From W0P28-013 sp963638355 (GTDB lineage Bacteria > Bacteroidota > Bacteroidia > Bacteroidales > Paludibacteraceae), in the NCBI GenBank assembly GCA_963638355.1, contig CAVHRT010000001.1, forward strand, positions 1 through 64,000: DNA of 64,000 nt, in the 5' to 3' direction. Below are positions 51,748-63,700 of the stretch, one piece after another. The position numbers and the translations under genes were made by a program. Below the pieces are notes generated by a model. It worked only from the letters and a program-made list of their open reading frames with translations. It was not told the DNA's origin and ran no database searches. How positions within the stretch are numbered: the stretch's first letter is position 1; the number at the start of each line of letters is the position of its first letter.

Positions 51748-54700
51748 ATGAAACGCTTCAGTTTGAGTTTTGCTGCTGTTGTTACCACGTTGCTGAGCAT
51801 CGCTCCGCTCGCCAATGCGCAGGTAACATTTAGTCCAACTGTAACTCCAAGCACCACGGTTTGTGCCAACGATGAGGTTACCCTTTCGCTTACTCCAAGC
51901 GATGGCGGTACCAACTATTCGTACAACTGGAAATGGACCGATGGTTTAGGAAATTCACAAACCAAAGTGGATCTGCAGTCGTTTACCGACAATCCGAGTG
52001 CGACAACTACTTACGAATGGTGGGCTCGTGATGAGTATGACGACCTTGCTGGGCATGGTACAGTCTCGGTGAATGTAAATTCCGCGCCTACGGTAACAGC
52101 TGACCCATCGACCTACTATGTGATTTCGGGCGGAGACGTTACGCTCAAGGTTTCGGGCAATGCATTGGCTAAGTCGTACGAGTGGACTGCCGCCGACGGA
52201 ACAGTGCAGACATCAACTACCGACGAACTCAATCTTACTGGCGTTACTGAAGATACACAATATACCGTTGTAGCCATTGGAGCGAATGGCTGCAGAAGCA
52301 AATCTGTTACTGTAAAAGTTGTTACTTTCAGTGTAGAAGCAAACAATGAAACGGTTTGCTATGGCGATGCGGTTACACTTACGGCAGAATCAGCCGATGG
52401 TTCTAAATACTATTGGGACGATGGTTTTGTGGGCGAATCGAATACTGTTTATCCTAAGGGCGTTCCTACTACAACCTACACGGTAACCATCAAAGATGCA
52501 AACGATGCTTTGGTGGCAACGCAGTCGATAAAAGTAAATGTGATTGCTAAACCTGAGGTTACCCTTACGCCAGACGAAACCAATATTTGCGCTGGCAAGA
52601 CTGTAACTATCACGGCCACAAACAATACGGGAAACAAAGGTAAGTATGTTTGGAACACAGGCGATACCGGCAATTCGTTAATAGATGATCCAAGCGTCAC
52701 CACTACTTACTGGGTACAGTTTACCGATGGAACCACAGGTTGTACGAGTGGGAAGACATATTGCACCATCAACGTAAGTCAAGCGGGTTCGGCCTCGATA
52801 AATGGCGCGAACTCTACTTGCGTGAATACGCCAATAGAACTCACCGTTTCGGGCGGCACAGCACAGCGCTGGTTCGACGAGAGCGGCATCGACATTACAA
52901 TGCCATACACACCTACTTCGGTTGGCACAAAAACTATCTACTGCATAGTGAAAGATGCCAACGGCTGCGAGGTGAAAGCACAGAAAACCATTACCGTTGC
53001 GCCCGCACTCACGCCAACCATCTATGGCGATTTTGATATCTGCGTAGGCGAATCGGCTCAACTCAAAGTTTCGACCGATGGCGCAACCTACTTGTGGAGC
53101 AATAATTCTACCGAGCAGAGCATTACTGTTAGCCCAACTTCGGACGCTTCGTATTGGGTCGATGTTACAAAAAATGGCTGCACAGCACGAGTAACGCAAA
53201 AAGTTACAGTCAATGCCAAACCGACCATTAACATCACTGGTGGAACTACCATTTGCAAAGGTAGCACAGCGGTTGTTACAGCCGTAGCAACTGGCGGCAG
53301 CGGCACATACACCTATGCTTGGGACGACGAAAACAGCACTACCAATGCTACATTACGCGTAGCACCAACCTCTACTAAAACTTACAAAGTAACCGCTACC
53401 GATGCCGCTACTGGCTGCAGTAGCGAAAAATCGGTAACTATCGCTGTTGAAAGCGGTACGCCACCAACCATTCTCGGTCCAACCACGGTTTGCAAAGGCG
53501 TAGACTTCACACTTACTGCTTCCGATGGCGACTCGTTCGCTTGGGACGACGACGCTAGCACCACCACGGCAAGCATGACCGCCAATCTTACTACCGATCG
53601 CACCTACACTCTGACGGTGAAGAAAGGCAGTTGCACCTACACTGTTCAGCACAAGGTAACTATTGAAGATGGTCCAGTGGGTGAAATCACTGGCGAAACC
53701 AGCATCTGCAAAGGAGGCAGCACCAAACTGACTGCACCTGCGGGTACATCGTACACTTGGAGCACGGGTTCTACCGAACAATCAATCACTGTTACGACGG
53801 CTGGCACCTATTGGGTAGAAGTGAAGAAAGGCAACTGCACACTACACAAAGACATCACCATAACGGTAAACACGCCAACGGTAGCATCAATCACTACTCC
53901 TGATGGATTGACACTCTGCGCCAACAACGAACTCGGACTTAAGTTGGTGGCTTCGGAAGGTAAAGCCTACAAATGGAGCCCAACGGGCGAGACTTCGCAA
54001 GAGATCACCGCCAAACCAACAGCAACTGGACTCTATTCGGTTACTGTAACTGACGAACATGGTTGCGAATCGACTGCATCGGTGCTGGTTACGGTTGTTG
54101 AAGATCCTGCCGAATTGGCTCTGAATGCATCGGCGACCACAGTCTGCAAAGGCGAAAATGTGATTCTCACCGTGCTGAATGCTCCTTCGGGCAGCACTAT
54201 CTCGTCGAACGATGGCAGCGTAACGGGCAATGTCGTTACTCACACCGCTTCTATTAGCAAGACCGTAACCGTGAAGGTAAAATCTGGCACTTGCGAATAT
54301 GTTTTGACAAAAGACATCACCGTGCTCGATGCTCCTGCGGGAACAATCACTGGCACGACGGCTATTTGCCAAGGCGGAAGCACCGTGTTGGCTGCACCTG
54401 TTGCTCCTGCTGGTCAGGTCTACACCTATTTATGGAATACGGGCGAAACCTCGTCGACCATCACCGTGTCGGCAGTGGGCGATTATTATGTAACGGTGTC
54501 GAACGGCTCGTGCGAGACAAAATTGGCAGCCGTAACTGTTACTGAAAATATTCCTACTGCGCCAACTATCACGGCAAGTAAATCGACCATTTGCGCTGGC
54601 GAAACTATCACCCTTACGGCATCGAACTATGGTTCGATAACGGGTTGGAACGATGGCACACAAAATCTTGGTAACGCACAAGTTATATCGGTGTCGCCAA

Positions 54701-57700
54701 CCACCACTACCAACTACGAACTCGTAGTAACCGATGCTAACGGCTGCGAGGCGAAAGCTTATCAGCAGATTGTGGTGAGCGCACCTATCGATGTAACCCT
54801 CACGGGCGACAATTCGGTTTGCGAAGGTGGCACTATCAGCGTAACCGTGAGTGGTGCGCCTAGCGGAAGCACCTATTCGTGGTCGACTGCTGGCACGCTG
54901 AGCAATGGCGATGCCACTCTCACCTTCACGCCAGGTGTGAACGACGCTGCTGTGTCGGTAACTGTAACTCCACCAGCGGCAAAAGGTTGCGCTGTTACTA
55001 AGACATTCTCGTTCACGGTAACGCCTGCTCCTACGGGCAACATCACTGGTGTAACATCGGTTTGCAATGGCGGTAGCACCACGCTGTATGCTCCTGCTGG
55101 TCCTACGGGAACAACCTACAAATGGAACACTGGCGCAACCACACAATCGATCACCACACCTGCGTTGTTCAAAAATACCGTTTATTCGGTCGACATTGTT
55201 TATCCAACGGGATGCACGCTGTCGCCAACGCCTGTCACTGTGAAGATAAACGCTGCGCCAATTGGCACCATCACTGCTTCGAGCGATGTGGTTTGTGTAG
55301 GCGAACAGGTTGAACTCACCGTTACTTCGGCTACCGCTACGGGTTGGACTTGGAGCAATGGCACAACTGGCACAAACAAGGCTTATTACACGCCAACTAC
55401 CAGCGGCAATGTTCAATATTATGTCGATATCACTGCCAACGGCTGCACCGAGCGTGTAAGCAAAAACATCACTGTGGTTGATAAACCTGTGGCTGCCATC
55501 GACAAATCGGCATCGACCTCATCGTTCTGCGAAGGCGAGCAGGTAACCATTGTCGCTACGGGCGGTACACGTTACGAATTAAACGGACAAAGTAGCACTA
55601 CTGGTGTATTCTTGCTCAATCCAACGGCAACGACCACTTACACCATTTCGGTATTCAACGAAAATGATTGCGAAAGTCTGGTAACGCACACCGTAACCAA
55701 ACTCACGCCAACTGCCGAACCGAGCATTGTGGCGAACGGATCGCTCGAACTTTGCGTAGGCGATAGTCGCACACTTTCGATCAATAATGGCACAATAATT
55801 AGTTGGGCTGACGGCACATCTACACCAAATTATATATATACGGCAACTTCGGCCGACTTGGGAACGAAAACAATCACTGCCGAAGTGAAAGATATGAACG
55901 GCTGCACCAAGTCGTTAAGCATAGATTTTGTCGTTACCGAAATTCCTTCGGTGGCCATCACTACAACTAACGAAACCATCTGCAAAGGTGAAAAGGTAAC
56001 TCTGACCGCTACACCGGGCTTGGCTTCGTATTCGTGGGAATCGGGCGAAAAGACTCAGGAGATAATTGTCTCGCCAAGCATTACCACAACTTATGTTGTA
56101 ACTGGAACTAACGCTGGCGGTTGCTCGTCGACGGCTAAAATCACCATCAATGTGGCGACGCCTGATGCAGTATCGATTTCTGGTCCTGCCACGGCTTGCC
56201 CAGGCGAGAGCGTAACTCTGAGTGCTGTGGGCGGCAAAGCATGGAACTGGTCGCACGGACTTGGCACAGGCAATACGGCAACATTCAACGCTGCCACTAC
56301 CACTACCTACACTTGCGAAATTACCGATTCGAAAGGTTGCGTAACCAAAGTGTCGCACACGCTCACCGTGAAAGAGACTCCAACGCCAACCGTTTCGGGT
56401 AATCTGAAAGTGTGTCAAGGTTTGAACACCACACTGAGCGCAAGCACCGCCGATGCCTACGAATGGAAGAAGGGCGCAACCGTGCTCAGCACTGCCTCGA
56501 CATTGACATTGACCAATGTTCAAAGTTCGGAAGATTACACATTGACCGTAACCGTGAACGGCTGCCAAGCAAGCACTTCGTTCCGCGTAACGGCATGCGA
56601 AAATCCAACCGATGCAGCAATCGTTGGTAAAAATCAAGTCTGCGAAGGCGAATCGGTAACACTCACCGCTGTGGGCAATGGCACTTACTCGTGGAGTACT
56701 GGTGCAACAGGCAGTGAAATCACTGTAACGCCAACTGCTGCCAACCACATCTACCAACTGACTGTAACCGACATGAACGGTTGCACGCAGACGGTACAAA
56801 AGAACATCACCGTATCGCCAACGCCATCGGTAACCATCGATGGTCCGACCGAGGTTTGCGCTGGTGGTTCGGTTACCCTCACTGCTAGTGGTTCTGGCAC
56901 GTTCTTGTGGGACGATGGCACGACCACTACTGCAACTCTCAACGTAACGCCTAGCGTAACGCGCGCTTACAAAGTAACCCTTACCGATGCTTCGGGCTGC
57001 ACCGTAACTGCATCGCACACTGTAAATGTGAAGACATTGACCGCTCCGAAAATTTCGGCTGCGAAGACCGATGTCTGCAAAGGCGATAAAGTAACCCTGA
57101 CTGCCACGGGCGAAACGGGTTGCACCTTCACTTGGCCCGATCTTGGAAGGACGGGTGCTAGCGTGGAGGTTTATCCAAGCACAACTACCACCTACAAAGT
57201 TACGGCTACGAACACCACTGGTTGCACTGCCGATGGCTACATCACTATCAATGTACACGAGCAACCTACGGTAACAGTGCTTGTCGATAAGTCGGCAATT
57301 TGCGCTGGCGAATCGGCTACCATCACCGTAACGGGCGGTACGGAATATACTTGCAATGGCGAGACGAACACTTCTGGTATTTTCAATGTTTCGCCAACCA
57401 CGACTACACCATATAATATAGTGGTGAAAAATTCGGCTGGTTGCACCACAACTACATCGCAAACTATCACCGTAAATGAATTGCCGACTATCAGCATCTC
57501 GGGCGTCGATAAAGCATGCGCTGGCGAACTCATTACTCTCACGGCTACGGGCGGCACCGAATATTCGTGGAGCAACGGCATGACATCGCAAACTGCCACT
57601 TACACAATTTCTGGCACTGGCACCATGTCGGTTTGGGTGAAAGGTAAGAACGCTAGCGGCTGCTGGAGCGGTCAAGTGGCGCACAACATCACCATCAATA

Positions 57701-60700
57701 CAAAACCAACCATTGCTGTTTCGGGAACGATGGATATTTGCGTTGGCAAATCGACTACACTCACTGCTTCGGGTGCAAGCACATACGTTTGGACTTGGAA
57801 TGGCGGCTCGGCTATGGGCAACACATTGAACGTATCGCCAAATGCTACCACCGTTTATAAAGTAGTTGGTACTGATGCCAATGGTTGCGTAGGCGAAACT
57901 TCGGTTACTGTGAACGTTTATCCTGAACCTACGGTTTCCATTACAGGCGCGACCGAGGTGTGCGAGGGTGGCGAGATTACTCTTACTGCCAACGGCACAG
58001 GCACATTCTTGTGGAACACTGGCGAATCGTCGCAAAGCATAAAAGTAACATCGGCTGGAACTTATTCGGTTACCCTCACGGGCGAAGGCGGTTGCACTTC
58101 GAAAGCCGAAATCATTGTGAAACAGAGAACCATCACCGCTAAGATAAACGATGTGATAGATGGTGTATCGACTATTTGCGAAGGTAGCGACATCACTCTT
58201 ACCGCTTCGGGTGGCAATGCATATAAGTGGGACAATGGCCTCGGAACGAACGCTACTGTTACTGTAAATCCGACTACATCGACCACCTATTGGGTTGAAG
58301 TTACTGACGCTTCGGGCTGCAGCAAACGCGTAAGTCACACTGTGAAGGTAACGCCCCAACCAACGCTCACCGTTGTGGGTAACACCACCATTTGCTATGG
58401 CGAGACCGCTAGCATCACTGTTTCGGGTGCGAAGACTTATGTTTGGAGCGATGGCATTGGCACTGGCGCAAGCATCAATGTAACGCCAGCATCGACATCG
58501 ACCTACACCGTAACTGCTACCGACGAAAATGGTTGCGTTACAACGCAAGATATTAAGATTGAAGTTGTTCCAACGCCTGTGGCTTCTATCAAGGCTAGCA
58601 AAACAACTGTTTGCGAAGGCGAGTCGGTTACACTTACTGCCGAGGGCGGCGACAACTATGTTTGGGGCGATGGTAGCACGGGCGCATCCATTACCGTTAC
58701 ACCAACTGCGCCAAGCACTACCTATTCGGTTACGGCCTACAAGAATGGTTGCGCAAGTGCTGAAGTTTCGCAAGTCATCACTGTGAACGCGCTGCCAACG
58801 GTAACCATTAAACCATCGGCAACCACCGTTTGCAAAGGCGAACAGGTTACCCTTACTGCTTCGGGCGCTACATCGTACGAATGGAGCACGGGCGAAAAGA
58901 CGCAAGCCATCACCGTTACGGTGAACAGCGATGCCACCTATTCGGTAATTGGTACACAAAATGGCTGCCAAGGCACTGCCTCGCAGAGCATTAAAGTGGC
59001 TACACCGCCTACCATCAACATCTCGAGCAACACTGGAAAACTCTATATCTGCAATGGCGAAAGCATTACGCTGACCGCCTCGGGAGCAAACACCTACACA
59101 TGGTCTGGCGGATTGGGCAACACTGCTTCTATCACCGTTACGCCAACTGCTACCACTACATACGAGGTCGAAGGTGTTTCGGCAAATGGTTGCAAGGCTA
59201 AGGTGACGGTTGAAGTAATCGTTTACGATAAACCAAATCCGACGATCTCTGGTCAAACCGAAATTTGCGAAGGTAGTTACACCACTCTGACTGCCAACGA
59301 TGCTAATGCCGTGGCTTGGGAGTGGAACACTGGAGCCAAAACTAAGAGCATCAATGCTTATCAGGCTGGCACTTACACAGTGACGGTAACTGGCAAGGGT
59401 GGTTGCACCTCTACTGCTACGGTCATTGTTACCTACCTGACGCCTGTCAATGGTTCGATTAGTGGGCCAGAAACCGTATGCAAAGGCGAAACTGTAACTC
59501 TTACGGCAAGTGGCGGTAAGACTTACAAATGGGATGAAAATGCTGCCGAAAGTGAGAAACTTGTTCTTTCGAATATCCAAGTTAGTGGCACGCACTGGGT
59601 TACCATTACTGGTGCCAATGGTTGCACGCAGCGTTTGGGTCATAGCATCATTGTGAACGAGCCACCAACGCTCTCCATCACTGGTAATCAAACCTTCTGC
59701 GAAGGTGGAAGCACCACTCTTACTGCAGTTGGTACGGGCGATGTGCTGTGGAGCACAGGAAGCACCAATCGTTCGATCACCGTATCTGCCGAAGGCAAGT
59801 ACGATGCTACATTGACCGATGCCAACGGCTGCTCGACAACTCAGTCAGTGAACGTAACGCGCAATCCGCTGCCAGTAGCCATCATCTCTGGTCCTACAAA
59901 GGCTTGCGAAGGTGAACCTGTTACACTTACTGTTTCGGGTGCTGAAAGTTACACTTGGAGCACGGGCGCTACGGGTTCGAGCATTACGGTTCAACCTACT
60001 ACAACCACAACCTACACCGTTACACCGAAGACTGGACTCTGCACTGGCGATCCAGCGAAGTTCACCGTAACTGTAAATAAGAAACCTGTAATTACTTTCA
60101 GTGGCGATTTGGAGATTTGCGCCGGCACTAAAGCCGTGATCACTGCCGATGGTGCCGACGAATATGTTTGGGGCGATGGCTCTACGGGCGCAACCTACAC
60201 CACCGCAGTACTCGAATCGAACACCACATTCACCGTAACTGGTACAATTACTGAAACTGGTTGCTCGGCACAAAAACAGATTACCGTCGTTGTCAATCCA
60301 AAACCGGAAATCTCTATTTCGGGTACAACATCGGTTTGCGCTGGCGAATCGACCAAACTGACGGCTTCGCCTAGTGGTGCAACTTACGCATGGAGCAATG
60401 GTTCTACTGGTCGCACCGCAACCTTCAGCAATCTGATTAGCGACGAAGACTATTGGGTTGATGTAACCTTGGACAATGGCTGCACCGATCGCTATTATGG
60501 CACTATCAAAGTTTATGATATGCCTGCTGCCGAAATTATTACAAACACTGGTACGAACACTGTCTGTCGTGGCGAAAGCATCACCCTTACTGCTTCGGGC
60601 GGAACTACCTATTTGTGGACGCACGATGGCACGCGTAGTGCATCTGTTACCGTTACGCCAACGACCGATACAAAATATACTGTGAAGGTGATTGGCGAGG

Positions 60701-63700
60701 GCAACTGCTCGTCGACGGCTAGCATCAACATTCAAGTGCTCGATGTGCCAGAGGCTGCTATTGTGGCTGATAAGACCACGGTCTGCGAAGGCGACGATGT
60801 TACACTGTCGGCCAACGATGGTGTGAAATGGCAATGGTACAAAGGCAATACTGCGATTGCTGGCGAGACTGGTCAGCATTACACGATAAGCAACGCTTCG
60901 TATGGCACAACAACCTATAAAGTTGTGGTCGAAAATGCCGCAGGTTGCTCTACCACGGCTTCGTATGCGCTGGCTGTTACGCGCAAACCTGATGCCACCA
61001 TTTCGGGCGTTACCAACATTTGCAGCGGCACAAGCACAACACTTACTGCACCGCTCTCCGATAGCTATCTGTGGAGTACGGGCGAGACTACGCGCAGCAT
61101 CAATGTAACGCCGGCTGCTGGTAAAACTGACTATACGGTAACCGTTACTGTGGGCGATTGCTCGGCTACAGGCACAGTAACTGTAACTGTTAACCCGCTA
61201 CCAACGCCAACGCTTCAGGCAGACGAAAATCCTGTTTGCGTGGGCAATTCTACCACACTGACTGCTGGCGCGGGCTTCAAATACTATAAATGGAGCACTG
61301 GCCAAGAGGGTCCGAATTTGCAATCGATTGGTGTTTCACCAACTGAAAATACCATCTACACTGTAACTGTAACCGATGCCAATGGTTGCACTGGTGTGGC
61401 GCAAGTTACCGTAAATGTAACGCAAGTGCCTGCACCAACCATCACCGTGCTTTCGGGTTCTGAAACCGTTTGCGCTGGCGAAGAGGTTATTCTGCAATCG
61501 AGCGCTGCCAAGGGATATCAGTGGAGCAGCAATGTGGAAGTATCGCAACAAAATGGACAAACCGTAGTGGTTTATCCAACGCAAACGAGTGTCTACACTG
61601 TAACAACCACAAACAAATCAGGTTGCCAAAGTTCGAAAGATATCACCATCAATGTAACTAAGTTGCCAACGCCTAAGATTACTGGCGCCGACAATATGTG
61701 CAAAGGCGATGAGACTGGTGTTGAACTTACCGCTAGCAGCGATGTTGCAGGCGCAACCTTCGTTTGGAGCACGGGCGACAATACTGCCAACATCGTTGTT
61801 AAACCTACCAAGACCACCACTTATAAAGTCTGGGCATACAACGGCACTTGCAAGAACCCAACGCCTGCCGAATTCACGCTGAAAGTGAACGACGCTCCTG
61901 CCGCTGCCATCACGGGTCGTTCGGCTATTTGCCTTGGCGAAACTGTTGAACTGGAAGCTACGGGCGGTGTTACCTACTTGTGGCAGAACATCGAAGGCTC
62001 GGCTAAAGCATTGAGCAAGATCACAGTATCGCCAACGCAGACCACAAAATATATCTGCACGGTAACCGACGATCATGGTTGCACGAAAGATGTTTCGCTC
62101 GAAGTAGTTGTTAATCCGCTGCCGAAACCAAGCATTACTGGTAAGAATAAGATTTGCCGTGGCGGAAGTGTAACTTTGGCTGCTACGGGTGGCAATAGTT
62201 ACTTGTGGAGCACGAACGAAACCACCAAAGAGATCACCGTAACTCCTGCCTACACCACCACTTACACCGTGGAGGCTACCAATGCCAATGGTTGCACAAG
62301 CGAGGCTACATTCACTGTGGAGGTTGTTCAAGAACCTAAAGTGCATATCGAGGGACCGTCCGTGAGCTGCTCTGGCACGCCAGTTACACTTACCGTAACG
62401 CCCGAAGACAGCCGCACCTACACCTGCATTTGGAAACACAACAACTCTACCAAACTGGCCGAGGCTGTGAATCCAACTACGACTACCACCTACGAGGTAG
62501 AGGTGTTCGATGGCGAATGCTCTAAGACCTTGACGCACACGGTTACGGTAAATAAATTGGAAGATCCGAAGATTGACGGTCCTGCACAAATCTGCTTGGG
62601 CGAAGCGACCACGCTGACTGTGTCGAATAATCCGAACAACTTCGTATCGTATCAGTGGAGCACGGGCGAAACCACTCAAAGCATTGAGGTGAAACCTGCT
62701 GTAGTGGGTATGAGCACCTACACCGTTATTTGTACCGATGCTAACGAATGCACCAGCGAAGCTACCATCGACATTGTGGTTAACGCACTGCCCGATGTTA
62801 CTGTTACTGCCTCGACCGACGTGCTTTGCGAAGGCGACAACAGCGTTACGCTGACCGCTTCGGGCGCTGGCATCAGTGGCAAATATAATTGGTACGAAGA
62901 TGAACTCGCCACTGTGCTGTTGGCTGGTGGCGAAGGCACTGCGACCTACACATTCAACGACCTGACCTACACGAAGAAGATCTATGTGGTTGCCATCTCG
63001 AAACTTGGTTGCAAGAGCGCACCGAAAGAGTACGAATTGGTTGTAACGCCTAAACCGACCCCAACCATCACTTCGTCGGTTCCTGCCAATGTAATCTGCG
63101 CTGGCGGCACGGTCGAGTTGAGCGTTTCTGATCCCGATCCTGATGTAACCTTCGTTTGGAGCGATGGCACCGAGGGCGCGCACATGACCGCTACGGCTGC
63201 TGGCGAATATCGCGTTACGGCTACCAATGTGGCTGGCTGCACGCAAGATGCAACCATCACCCTCAACGAAGAGCCATTGCCCGCTGCGAAGATAACACCT
63301 TCGATTATAACAGGCACAGGTGCTGGCGTAGCAGAGGAAAATATTGCAAGAATTTGCGCTGGCACACGCTTGAAACTGACTGCCTCGCCGCTATCAACGC
63401 AGCAGCTCACCTATACCTACAAATGGAACACTGGTTCTATTGCAAGCGAAATAACTGTGAACCCAACTGCTAGCACCACCTATTCGGTAGTGATAACCAG
63501 TGCTTCGGGTTGCGAACAGACCGCTACAATAGAAGTGAAGGTGAACGAATTCGTAACCATCGAAGGTAAAACCGAAGTCTGCGCAGGAATGCCGTACGTA
63601 TTGAATGCGATAGGCAATAATTTGAGCTATTACGAATGGACGCGCAATGGTGAGAAGTTGCCTCAATTTGATGGCGTGTCGAGCATCAAATGTGTCGATT

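Noticed and set aside
55915..59691. 1258-codon open frame on the minus strand inside the giant gene (also 344 and 542 codons at 59845-60879 and 61618-63246)
   Set aside because: They lie opposite the repeat array, have no signal or known motif, and are rich in Ser, Arg, Asn and Phe as expected from the complement of Thr/Val-rich repeats. The plus frame has signal peptide, promoter and domain pattern; the minus frames are shadows.
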